A DNA stretch of 64,000 bases from an uncultured Porphyromonadaceae bacterium. Lineage in GTDB: Bacteria > Bacteroidota > Bacteroidia > Bacteroidales > Barnesiellaceae. The translations under genes were made by a program, and so were the position numbers. The DNA lies in NCBI GenBank assembly GCA_900538555.1, contig UPYI01000015.1, positions 1-64,000 of the forward strand. The letters run 5' to 3'. Below the pieces are notes generated by a model, which made no database searches, had not been told where the DNA came from, and saw nothing but the letters and a program-made list of their open reading frames with translations. This document shows positions 1-7,050 of this stretch, piece by piece; positions within the stretch are counted from its first letter, which is position 1, and every line of letters starts with the position of its first letter.

Positions 1-51
1 GAAAATGAAATTTTCACGATTGGATTATGCCGAGCCGCCTCCTATATTCTA

Positions 52-83
52 CAAATATAGCGAAAGGCGAGAGCAGAGGCAAA
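52..83 (-). promoter_or_regulatory. Bacteroidetes-type promoter in repeat copy 1
   Basis: Read on the minus strand: TTTG (83-80), a 20-base spacer, then TATATTTG (59-52). This matches TTTG-N19/21-TAnnTTTG. It points off the left end of the window. Confidence 0.65.
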
Positions 84-136
84 TTGGGAAATGGAATTTT
101 TGCATTTGATTATGCCGAGCCGCCTCCTATATTCTA

Positions 137-168
137 CAAATATAACGAAAGGCGAGGGCAGAGGCAAA
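137..168 (-). promoter_or_regulatory. Bacteroidetes-type promoter in repeat copy 2
   Basis: Minus strand TTTG (168-165), 20-base spacer, TATATTTG (144-137). Same spacing as copy 1, so both elements are preserved in the duplicated unit. Confidence 0.65.
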
Positions 169-401
169 TAGGGGAATGAAATTTTCGCGAAAGGACTATG
201 CCGAGCCGTCTATATATTGGATGTGATGAGAGTAGAATAAAAATGGAATGATTGAATATCGGCGCGTTCAAAATCAGTAAAATTGGTACAACCTTCCCAT
301 TTATCGTTACATCTGTTTTTGCTGGACTTGGTAATTTTGTATTTGTCAATGACTCCCTATTGGGGAGGAACGTATCCTATATTCATTAAGAACAAGACGA
401 T

Positions 402-476
402 ATGACAAGATTAATATTAAATGCGTTGCTTTTGCTCGTTTTGCTATCGTGCAATGCGTTAGAACACAAAAACTAG
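402..476 (+). other. Lipoprotein signal-peptide frame broken off the flavin reductase
   Basis: An ATG at 402 opens 24 codons coding for MTRLILNALLLLVLLSCNA followed by LEHKN and a TAG stop at 474. This is a good lipoprotein signal with a lipobox-like LLSC. The flavin reductase follows 20 bases later in the -1 frame. The junction is a run of five A (CACAAAAACTAG). A sixth A would read through as H-K-K-L-D-H-Q-N into the reductase. I read it as the detached N-terminus of the next gene, by a one-base deletion, a phase-variable tract or a sequencing error. Confidence 0.6.
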
Positions 477-496
477 ATCATCAAAATACGACTGAA

Positions 497-1396
497 ATGG
501 AAAAGAAAAATATCGGAAGCCTGCTTGCTCTCTATCCCAAACCGCTGACCATTGTCGGTGCGGAGGTCGAGGGCAAGGTGAACTGGCTCATTGTGGGCCA
601 TACGGGTATCATCGGTCATGACCGGATTCTCGTGAGCATGAGCAAAAGCCATTATACCAATCAAGGGATAAGGAAGTTGAAGAAACTCTCGATTAACCTT
701 GTCAGTCGTGAAATGTTGCCCAAAGCCGATTACGTAGGTAGCGTAAGCGGTGCATCGGTCGATAAGTCGGGTGTGTTCGATTTCCATTGGGGAGAAAACG
801 GTACGCCTGTGATCGATGCCTCGCCGCTGACGATGGAATGCGATGTGGTGGATATATACGAAACCGAAGGCTTCGATAATTTCGTTTGTACTGTTGCCAA
901 TACCTATGCCGTCCCCGAGGTGCTCGACAGCGACGGGAAGCTCGACTATACGCAATTAAAGCCGGTGCTATTCACTTTCCCCGGCTATTCCTATCTTGCT
1001 ACGGGCGAGGTAATCGGTAAATGTCTGAAACTTGGTAAAGAACCGGGTATATGCTCCAAAGAGCCGATGGCTGCCGACGGCATCGTGCGTCTGTCGAAAG
1101 TCGAGGTTTATCCGGAATATTGGGAAGAATATATGAAATATGCGGTCGAGGTCGGCGAGATATCTCTACGTACCGAATCGGGCGTATTGACAATGTATGC
1201 TGTCGGTGAAAAAGAGAATCCGTGCAGGATAACCATATTGGAAACTTATGCAAGCCGATCTGCGTATGAGAAACATATTGCGTCGTCTCATTTTCAGAAA
1301 TATAAGCAAGGGACGTTGCGCATGGTCAAATCATTGGTGCTGTCCGATCAGATACCGCTCAATCCTGCGAATCGGATCAACAATTTCATTCAATAA
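497..1396 (+). CDS. Flavin reductase-like FMN-binding domain fused to an ABM domain
   Basis: Residues 1 to about 190 form a flavin reductase-type split barrel: the start MEKKNIGSLLALYPKPLTIV and the VGHTGIIGHDR segment are typical of small Bacteroidetes FMN-binding reductases. The last 100 residues resemble an antibiotic-biosynthesis-monooxygenase (ABM) dimeric barrel (IVRLSKVEVYPEYWEEY, ending near HFQKYKQGTLRMV). Such proteins reduce or oxidise small molecules with FMN; the substrate is not known. ATG 497 begins at the usual family N-terminus; a GTG at 449 is also in frame. Upstream, a lipoprotein signal peptide (402-476) lies one base out of frame, so the ancestral product was probably an exported lipoprotein and the present one, if made from 497, is cytoplasmic. 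Confidence 0.8.
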   Translation: MEKKNIGSLLALYPKPLTIVGAEVEGKVNWLIVGHTGIIGHDRILVSMSKSHYTNQGIRKLKKLSINLVSREMLPKADYVGSVSGASVDKSGVFDFHWGENGTPVIDASPLTMECDVVDIYETEGFDNFVCTVANTYAVPEVLDSDGKLDYTQLKPVLFTFPGYSYLATGEVIGKCLKLGKEPGICSKEPMAADGIVRLSKVEVYPEYWEEYMKYAVEVGEISLRTESGVLTMYAVGEKENPCRITILETYASRSAYEKHIASSHFQKYKQGTLRMVKSLVLSDQIPLNPANRINNFIQ

Positions 1397-1443
1397 AATT
1401 GTGCGTGTTAGCGGAGGGGCTGAACCAACCGATGTCGTTCCCG

Positions 1444-2262
1444 CTATGTAAATTCGATCAGTAATGCTGTTGCATCGTCGTGTATTTTCACGCAGGGGAA
1501 ATCTGCATCTGCTTTATGTGCAGTTTCGTATGCATAGAGGGCTTTATATGCCGAGTCGAGCGGGATTGTCCCTGTCAGCAAATCGGATGGGGTATAAAGG
1601 TTAAACTCTTTGAATATCCGGTTGAAACCGTCGCTGCAAATGAATATACGTTTAATGTCATGTGCCGGATAGGTGGCAGTGCGGAACTCTTGATCGTATC
1701 GCCCGCCATAGCCCGCAACCCAAAAACCTCCGTCCCGGTTTCGTGCCGTCCGGTTTTTGAGCATTTGGCTACGTATTGCCATAGAGGTGTCTTCACCCCG
1801 GCTTCTGGCTATTTGTGCTGCACGTATGGTTTGTGAAGAGTAACGATCGACCCGATCGTCATAGAGTCGGTCGGTTGTTCCGTCTTGCTTTAACAGATAA
1901 AGCGAGCAGTCGCCCAGCGCGTATAGTCTGACGAGGGTTTCGTCGATCTGTACAGCTGAAATCGTGAAGTTGGGTTTGTCGTACCAATCCAGATCCGACA
2001 ACGGAAAATCATGTTCGATTGAATCGACACAGCGTTTCACCAACTCGGGAAAAGGGATTAACGGTGAGGCAATTTTTTCGAACCGTTCCCGAAACAAATG
2101 AGTGAACCACATGGCATACGACGCATACCCTGCGAATGTGCCGGTTTGGGTGGCGGAAGCTCCGTCGGCAACCCAAAAGATGCGATTCCCTTCGTATGCC
2201 GCATCTTCGCTGAATCCGTTTATGCCGGGACGGGCGAGCCGGTCGATAACTTTTGTTTTCAT
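1444..2262 (-). CDS. PP2C-family serine/threonine phosphatase-like protein
   Basis: This 272-residue protein has the PP2C metal-site motifs: WVADGASA near residue 31, LYALGDCSLYLL mid-protein, ICSDGFNR near residue 208 and DDATALL at the end. It should dephosphorylate a Ser/Thr protein in the cytoplasm with Mn or Mg; the partner is unknown. Its ATG overlaps the stop of the upstream TPR membrane protein by four bases (ATGA), so the two are translationally coupled and probably act together. There is no kinase next to them. No signal peptide or membrane segment is seen. Confidence 0.82.
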   Translation of the reverse strand: MKTKVIDRLARPGINGFSEDAAYEGNRIFWVADGASATQTGTFAGYASYAMWFTHLFRERFEKIASPLIPFPELVKRCVDSIEHDFPLSDLDWYDKPNFTISAVQIDETLVRLYALGDCSLYLLKQDGTTDRLYDDRVDRYSSQTIRAAQIARSRGEDTSMAIRSQMLKNRTARNRDGGFWVAGYGGRYDQEFRTATYPAHDIKRIFICSDGFNRIFKEFNLYTPSDLLTGTIPLDSAYKALYAYETAHKADADFPCVKIHDDATALLIEFT

Positions 2263-3311
2263 ATTGTCATTCCGTATCCCAAAGCGATTAACAAGGCTCC
2301 TGCCACGACGATTACAGAGGTGCGTATATAGCTCTTTTTCGTATTGTTGTATTCGATGATCAATCGGAAAAGAGCGAACGTGATATTCAGAATACCGCCC
2401 ATGACTAATAATAAGGCGATAGCTTCGCGCACTTGAAAATGTTGTATGATGTTGATGGTCGAGATAATGAACGCGAGTACGGAGGCGAAGAACGCGAGAA
2501 ATTCCAGATATTTCGATTTCATACTATCCAGATCTCCGAAGAGCTTGTTGGTTTGCTTTTCGTTTTCTTGCACCTTACATTCGATTTGTTCGGCGGCAGA
2601 ATGCAGTTCCCGGTTGAGGCGGCGTCCCATTTCTTTCGATTGGATATCGATCAGATAATAGTAATATTGCGATGTCCGCAATACGGAATCGTTGTCGTTC
2701 AGCTTTTCGAGATCGATAGCCCTTTCCAGCAAAGTCCGAGCCTCTTCATAACGTTCCAGATAGAAGAACAGACGACCTTTCGTGCAGTAGTATTTCGGGT
2801 ATTCGGTATTGATCGCAAGGGCACGGTCGATCAATTTGACGGCATTGTCGATTCGTTCGCGAGGAATTTGTTGGTCACTGTCCAATGCCAGTACCACGAG
2901 GTCGGCACATGTCTGATACACTCCGGGGTTATTTCTGATTCGCTCGGCAGCCCGTTCGGCATGTTCGATGGCATTTATCAGATAGGACCGGTCTTGACGT
3001 GATTTGTATTTGTAGTAGATCGCCCAATTGACATCGGTCAGCGGATATTCTTGTTCGAATTGTGCGATGTATTTGTCTACCAATCGGCAATAGCAGGATG
3101 TGTGTTCTCCGCGCCGGTAATGGATCGACAGTGCGTAAAACGCGTTGAAACGAATCTGTTCATCGAGTGATTCGTCGCGCAGAATCTCTGAAAATACCTC
3201 TTCACGTCGATCGATGTCGATACTGAAAAGTAAATTCCGGAGATCAATTGTGTAGTTTCCCGATAGGGGATGGGCGAAGTTTTGTAGTTTTTCCAGTACG
3301 GTTTGATCCAT
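2259..3311 (-). CDS. TPR-like protein with C-terminal membrane segments
   Basis: The protein (about 350 residues) begins with helical repeats; stretches such as YYCTKGRLFFYLERYEEART look like TPR units, with a long soluble part to about residue 245. Three hydrophobic helices follow (FLAFFASVLAFIISTINI, ALLLVMGGILNITFALF, SVIVVAGALLIALGYGM). The repeats probably face the cytoplasm and bind a protein partner. It overlaps the PP2C phosphatase gene by ATGA. I chose the ATG at 3311 (MDQTVLEK) because a -7 box, TATCTTTG, sits at 3341-3334; a longer reading from 3347 would start upstream of transcription. Function unknown. Confidence 0.72.
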   Translation of the reverse strand: MDQTVLEKLQNFAHPLSGNYTIDLRNLLFSIDIDRREEVFSEILRDESLDEQIRFNAFYALSIHYRRGEHTSCYCRLVDKYIAQFEQEYPLTDVNWAIYYKYKSRQDRSYLINAIEHAERAAERIRNNPGVYQTCADLVVLALDSDQQIPRERIDNAVKLIDRALAINTEYPKYYCTKGRLFFYLERYEEARTLLERAIDLEKLNDNDSVLRTSQYYYYLIDIQSKEMGRRLNRELHSAAEQIECKVQENEKQTNKLFGDLDSMKSKYLEFLAFFASVLAFIISTINIIQHFQVREAIALLLVMGGILNITFALFRLIIEYNNTKKSYIRTSVIVVAGALLIALGYGMTI

Positions 3312-3333
3312 TGCATTTGGTTTTGTTGTTCTA

Positions 3334-3440
3334 CAAAGATAGTGCAAGCCGAAAACAGAGCAGAGTTTACTCGGACTATGTTGAGGCGCAACCTATCTTC
3401 TACAAAGATAATACAAGACACATACAGTGCCAAACCTATC
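3334..3440 (-). repeat. Dispersed promoter repeat upstream of the TPR gene
   Basis: This copy belongs to the same family as 5-220 and holds AGTGCAAGCCGAAAACAGAG. Two -7 boxes (TATCTTTG on the minus strand) lie at 3341-3334 and 3420-3413. The nearer one is the likely promoter of the TPR/PP2C pair; its -33 element (TCTG, 19-base spacer) has one mismatch. Confidence 0.6.
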
Positions 3441-3509
3441 GGTTATATAATTGAAATAGGGCTTGTTTTAGCCGGAGGTATATCGGGTGAGGGTAGGGAT
3501 GGCAATAGA

Positions 3510-3541
3510 AAAGGCGATACCTTTTTGAGGGTATCGCCTTT
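3510..3541 (-). terminator. Terminator of rpsP
   Basis: Twelve-base perfect stem AAAGGCGATACC / GGTATCGCCTTT with a short loop, 20 bases past the rpsP stop, followed on the minus strand by a short T stretch. Confidence 0.8.
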
Positions 3542-3561
3542 GTCCTATGCTGTATAAATGA

Positions 3562-4119
3562 TTATTCAGCACTTTCAGCCGCAGGAGCTTCGGTAGCTTC
3601 TTCTGCGGGAGCAGCTTCGGCAGCCTTAGCTGCTTCTTCGGCTGCTTTTGCAGCAGCGATTTCTGCTTTTTTCTGAGCGACAGCTTCTGCTTTGGCTTCA
3701 TTGACTTTCTTTTCTGCTTCGAGACGTTGTTTTTTGTCTGCGTTAGCAGCTTCTGCCAATTTCGACTTCGTAGCTTCTACTGCCGATTTTTTGTTTTTCA
3801 ACCAAGCTTCGAAACGTTGTTCTGCAACTTCGGCAGTGAACGCTCCTTTTTTAACGCCACCCAATAAGTGCTTTTTCAGCAATACGCCTTCGTGAGAAAG
3901 AATGTTGCGAACAGTGTCGGTGGGTTGCGCACCGTTGGTCAGCCAATACAAAGCTCTTTCGAAATTCAAATTTATTGTAGCAGGATTAGTGTTCGGATTA
4001 TAAGAACCTACCCTTTCAATAAACTTACCATCACGTGGTGCCCTGCTATCGGCGATTACAATTTGATAGAATGCATAGTCTTTACGACCATGACGTTGTA
4101 ATCTGATTTTTGTTGCCAT
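3562..4119 (-). CDS. rpsP: 30S ribosomal protein S16
   Basis: The first 90 residues are S16: MATKIRLQRHGRKDYAFYQI, then DSRAPRDGKFIERVGSYNP. S16 binds 16S rRNA in the 30S body. The protein is 185 residues, about twice the E. coli length, because of a C-terminal tail of alternating lysine/alanine/glutamate ending in an Ala-Glu-rich stretch. Long tails are common in Bacteroidetes S16. The gene stands alone here; no trmD, rimM or rplS partner is adjacent (rimM is at 27.2 kb). It has its own promoter and terminator. Confidence 0.97.
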   Translation of the reverse strand: MATKIRLQRHGRKDYAFYQIVIADSRAPRDGKFIERVGSYNPNTNPATINLNFERALYWLTNGAQPTDTVRNILSHEGVLLKKHLLGGVKKGAFTAEVAEQRFEAWLKNKKSAVEATKSKLAEAANADKKQRLEAEKKVNEAKAEAVAQKKAEIAAAKAAEEAAKAAEAAPAEEATEAPAAESAE

Positions 4120-4159
4120 TTGAAATTGTGTTTAATAGTTTAAAATTGCATTAGCGGTG

Positions 4160-4167
4160 CAAAGGTA
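4160..4167 (-). promoter_or_regulatory. -7 box of the rpsP promoter
   Basis: Minus strand TACCTTTG, a match to TAnnTTTG, 41 bases upstream of the rpsP ATG. Confidence 0.55.
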
Positions 4168-4260
4168 ATACATCTGTTCGATATGGCAAACTATTTACAC
4201 TAATTTTTAGCGATAGAATTTGTTGGCTGCCGGAGGGGTGCTTGTGCTCGGGTATGCGGA

Positions 4261-4629
4261 TTATTTCTCCTTGTCGATCAGTTGCTTTTCCCATGCCGAA
4301 GCATTGAATCCATTGATTACGGCGGTATCCGAAACGACAAGAGGCCGTTTCACCAGCATGCCGTCCGATGCGAGCAAATGGATTTTTTCTTTAAAATCCA
4401 TCCGACCGATACGCTCCCGTAGATTCATGGACTTGTATAACAGCCCGTTGGCGTTGAAAAACTTTTCTACGGGCATGCCGCTTTTCCCGATCCATTCGGT
4501 TAGTTCTTCCGCCGACGGGTTATCGGTAGCGATATTTCGTAAGGTATATTCGATATGATGCGCTTCCAGCCATTTTTGAGCTTTTCGGCAGGTATCGCAT
4601 TTGGGATAACATAGAAAGAGCAGTTTCAT
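4261..4629 (-). CDS. ArsC/Spx/YffB-family thioredoxin-fold protein
   Basis: The 122 residues fit the ArsC/Spx family throughout. The N-terminus MKLLFLCYPKCDTCRKAQKW holds the redox cysteines (CYPKCDTC), and the segment LVKRPLVV near residue 93 carries the conserved Arg-Pro. Members are glutathione- or thioredoxin-linked reductases or regulators; true arsenate reductase is unlikely because no arsenic gene is nearby. Cytoplasmic. It is separated from the PepSY-like gene upstream by a hairpin and a repeat element, so it is probably transcribed separately. Confidence 0.85.
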   Translation of the reverse strand: MKLLFLCYPKCDTCRKAQKWLEAHHIEYTLRNIATDNPSAEELTEWIGKSGMPVEKFFNANGLLYKSMNLRERIGRMDFKEKIHLLASDGMLVKRPLVVSDTAVINGFNASAWEKQLIDKEK

Positions 4630-4764
4630 CGGGTCTATCGGTATAAAGGTGATACGTCGGCAAAAGTAATGAAAACGCGGAATGCCTCCAAATAAAGCCG
4701 GATGGGTTTCGCTCTTTCGGGGTGGGGATAAAGAGAAAAAGCGACGATAAGGGGGAATAGTATA

Positions 4765-4800
4765 GGGGTTGTGTCGAAATGAAATTTTCGATACAACCCC
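4765..4800 (-). terminator. Hairpin terminator linked to a dispersed element
   Basis: GGGGTTGTGTCGAAAT pairs with ATTTTCGATACAACCCC, a 15-16 bp stem with one G-T mismatch and a loop of a few bases. It lies past the PepSY-like gene on the minus strand. Almost the same hairpin recurs at 38077-38112, and related ones at 27905-27934 and 13256-13307, each time beside the same repeat element. Confidence 0.7.
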
Positions 4801-4804
4801 TTTT

Positions 4805-4885
4805 CGGTGCGTCAGAATGACTAAGATACAAGTCGTAGAGGATGAGGGCGGCAGGCGTTTACTGGCGTAACCGACTTGGCCCGAA
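4805..4885. repeat. Truncated copy of the 122-bp dispersed element
   Basis: Starts with the terminal sequence CGGTGCGTCAGAATG and is about 80% identical by eye, in reverse complement, to 27815-27899. It stops three bases before the stop codon of the PepSY-like gene, so roughly the last 35-40 bp of the element, including the second inverted end, are missing. Confidence 0.7.
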
Positions 4886-4888
4886 TAG

Positions 4889-5326
4889 TCAATCGTCCAC
4901 CTTGATCAGTTTGAAGTCTTTGCTGAACGTGAGTTCGATACCGTTGTTCAATTCTACTTCGTATTCGCGATGTTCCCGTTTTATCTCCATGATTTTGGCT
5001 TTCGGATAGTAGGTCTTCACGTATTCCTGTATAGCGGCAGGGACGATCCCTTTGGGTAGTGGAGCGTGTTTTTGTTCCACCTTGATCCATTCGCCGTCTT
5101 TGTTGAATTCGAGTTCTGTACCATTGTCGAAAACTACATCGTATGATGTTTCGAACCACTCTTTATCCATCTTGGCGTAAGATACATCCGATACATTATA
5201 ATACTTCTGGATGAACTGTTGCGCTTTTTGCGGCAATTGGGAGACTGTTACCGGAGTATCTTCTCCGGCAAATGTAGTTTGCTGGATTGCAAACAGGGCG
5301 ATGAGTGCCATGATTAACTTTTTCAT
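4889..5326 (-). CDS. Exported PepSY-like (PF11396-type) protein
   Basis: Residues 1-20 (MKKLIMALIALFAIQQTTFA) are a type I signal peptide, so the 145-residue protein is periplasmic. Two similar units follow: each has a helix, then a strand pair ending in NGTELEFNKDGEWIKVE (first) and NGIELTFSKDFKLIKVD (second). This duplicated fold is that of Bacteroidetes PepSY-like proteins. The ligand is unknown. The stop codon abuts a truncated dispersed element (4805-4885) with a terminator hairpin behind it. Confidence 0.85.
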   Translation of the reverse strand: MKKLIMALIALFAIQQTTFAGEDTPVTVSQLPQKAQQFIQKYYNVSDVSYAKMDKEWFETSYDVVFDNGTELEFNKDGEWIKVEQKHAPLPKGIVPAAIQEYVKTYYPKAKIMEIKREHREYEVELNNGIELTFSKDFKLIKVDD

Positions 5327-5550
5327 ATTGTCTGTTTTTATTGGTGATACGTCAAGATAACGAATCCGTCGGATATAAGGTTGCCGCAGTCACGGCTTTT
5401 ATATTTTTTTAGTGGCGTTGTACCGGTACGGAAATCTTTGAGAAAGAATTTCGGCAGAGCGTTTGTTTGGAGGAAAGTCGTCCTTGAACGGACGACGATA
5501 GAATGCAAAAAAATTATGCACGATAAGTGATCACAGGCTTAAAAACTCAT

Positions 5551-5558
5551 TATCTTTG
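5551..5558 (+). promoter_or_regulatory. -7 box of the ferritin promoter
   Basis: TATCTTTG on the plus strand, about 92 bases before the ferritin ATG at 5650. It rules out in-frame starts upstream of about 5560. No clear -33 element is seen. Confidence 0.55.
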
Positions 5559-5649
5559 CTCCCGAATACATAACCCTCCGGGTCCCCGTATGTCGGACCG
5601 GAGTACTATGATAAGATTGAAATCAAATAATCATTTAAAACGTAGAATT

Positions 5650-6132
5650 ATGGTTCTGAGTAAAAAAATGGCGGAAGCATTTAACGCCCAAGTAAATGCC
5701 GAGATGTGGTCGTCCAACCTTTATTTGTCTATGGCTGTATATTACAAGAAACTGGGGTTGAACGGATTTGCACATTGGATGCAAAAACAAGCCGCAGAGG
5801 AAATGGAACATGCTCATAAAATGATCGATTATGCAATCGACCGTGGCGGTGAAATCACGATCGGACAGATCGACGCCGTACCTACCGAATGGGAAAATCC
5901 GTTGGTCGCTTTTGAGCATGTTTACAAACACGAACTGCATGTATCGGAATTGATCGATCGTATGGTCGATATTGCCGAAGCCGACAAAGACCATGCAACC
6001 CGCGACTTCTTGTTCGGATTCGTTCGTGAACAAGTAGAAGAAGAATCTTCTGCCAAAGAGATCGTGGATTTGCTGAAACATTATGGCGACTGCCACTATG
6101 GTATTGTAGATCACAAATTGGGAAAACGATAG
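5650..6132 (+). CDS. ftnA: Bacterial non-haem ferritin
   Basis: A 160-residue ferritin, the usual length. It oxidises Fe(II) at a di-iron site and stores iron in a 24-subunit shell in the cytoplasm. Visible ligands are the Glu in NAEMWSSNLYLSMA, the EEMEHAHKM (E-x-x-H) motif near residue 50, and EQVEEE near residue 127. The start at MVLSKKMAEAF fits the family; a longer frame from 5527 would start upstream of the -7 box. Monocistronic with its own promoter and terminator. Confidence 0.95.
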   Translation: MVLSKKMAEAFNAQVNAEMWSSNLYLSMAVYYKKLGLNGFAHWMQKQAAEEMEHAHKMIDYAIDRGGEITIGQIDAVPTEWENPLVAFEHVYKHELHVSELIDRMVDIAEADKDHATRDFLFGFVREQVEEESSAKEIVDLLKHYGDCHYGIVDHKLGKR

Positions 6133-6180
6133 CCGTCGTTCCCCTCTGAAAACGGATTGCCGGATTTGCGGTAAATCCTA

Positions 6181-6223
6181 AAAAATACCTTCCCGGATTT
6201 TAATTTCGGGAAGGTATTTTTTT
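6181..6223 (+). terminator. Terminator of the ferritin gene
   Basis: AAAAATACCTTCCCG pairs with CGGGAAGGTATTTTT, a 15 bp perfect stem followed by T residues. Confidence 0.9.
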
Positions 6224-6248
6224 GTAAAACCGATCGGAGTGGTATGTC

Positions 6249-6722
6249 CTATTCTTTATTCCATTCCCGATAAGGGTGTGCGATCAGGTTGGAATTGTAA
6301 TAACGGGCATCGTCGGTTACTTCTTTTCCGATGAACGGAGGAAGACGATAGGATTCGTCTTCCGATTTCAATTCGATCTCGGCAACGATCAATCCTTCGT
6401 TCGCCCCGTGAAATTCATCGATTTCCCATATATGGCCGTCGAACGGATAGAGATAGCGTGTCTTTTCGATCAAGGGCGGCAAGCACATATCCAGCAGTTT
6501 GTCGGTATCGTCCGATGGAATTTCATATTCGAATTCGCTCCGGATGCACCCTTTGTTTTTTCCTTTGATCGTAATAAATCCCTGCCCGTTTATCGAGCGG
6601 ATGCGCACGACCCGTTCTTTGTCGGTCGATAGATACCCTTGGCGGTATTCCGATTTCAGGGTATATCCCGATTTGTATCCGTCGTTCGATACCAAATATT
6701 TTCGTTCGATCTCTACGCCCAT
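6249..6722 (-). CDS. CYTH-domain protein (triphosphate tunnel metalloenzyme family)
   Basis: The protein (157 residues) opens with MGVEIERKYLV, the EIERK signature that defines CYTH domains, and keeps the alternating charged strands (VVRIRSI, FITIKGK, RSEFEYEIP, EIDEFHG, IVAEIELKSED) that line the tunnel. Bacterial members are mostly tripolyphosphatases or similar; adenylate cyclase activity is rarer. Cytoplasmic. The length is normal for a single-domain member. It is transcribed toward the ferritin gene and shares no operon. Confidence 0.88.
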   Translation of the reverse strand: MGVEIERKYLVSNDGYKSGYTLKSEYRQGYLSTDKERVVRIRSINGQGFITIKGKNKGCIRSEFEYEIPSDDTDKLLDMCLPPLIEKTRYLYPFDGHIWEIDEFHGANEGLIVAEIELKSEDESYRLPPFIGKEVTDDARYYNSNLIAHPYREWNKE

Positions 6723-7050
6723 AAATCAAGCTGTTGTTCGATACGTCAGATTTATTTGTTGATATGTCGTATCGACATTTTATAGCCTCAAATGTACGCA
6801 CAATTATTGTTAAATAATAGACGATTAGCCGTTAATTTTTTATTCTGTCTTTCGATTCTTTTTATTTTTGTGCCCGATAACTCTTGTCGTGACGAATCTA
6901 TGCGAACACTCCTGCCGATAGATGTGTTTTTAGAACCATATACTTGTTCGAGTGTTTTTGCAACAGATCATGCGGTTTCGGATATGGTGCAGAGTTTAGA
7001 CTGAATCCGTGAGGAAATCCGTTCCCGCCAACAACAAAGTAAAGACAAAT
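6723..7050. other. Intergenic region between the CYTH and DUF5686 genes
   Basis: About 330 bases without a convincing gene. It is AT-rich in the middle and holds a candidate -7 box, TATTTTTG at 6863-6870, for the plus-strand DUF5686 gene. The -33 element is not clear. I see no structured RNA. Confidence 0.5.

Larger units (their letters stand above)
5..220 (-). repeat. Tandem promoter-bearing repeat, about 2.5 copies
   Basis: An imperfect unit of about 85 bp is repeated: copy one near 5-90, copy two near 91-175, and a partial third near 176-220. Each full copy shares the core TGCCGAGCCGCCTCCTATAT and ends in a GCAGAGGCAAAT stretch. On the minus strand both full copies read TTTG, 20 bases, TATATTTG, which is the Bacteroidetes housekeeping promoter pattern. 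Related copies lie at 3334-3440 and 35387-35475, with more distant ones elsewhere in the window. Transcription would leave through the left edge, so the gene served is not visible. Confidence 0.8.

Noticed and set aside
470..476. Programmed -1 frameshift at CAAAAAC
   Set aside because: The heptamer does not fit X XXY YYZ (the first base is C, not A), so a base loss in the A run is simpler.
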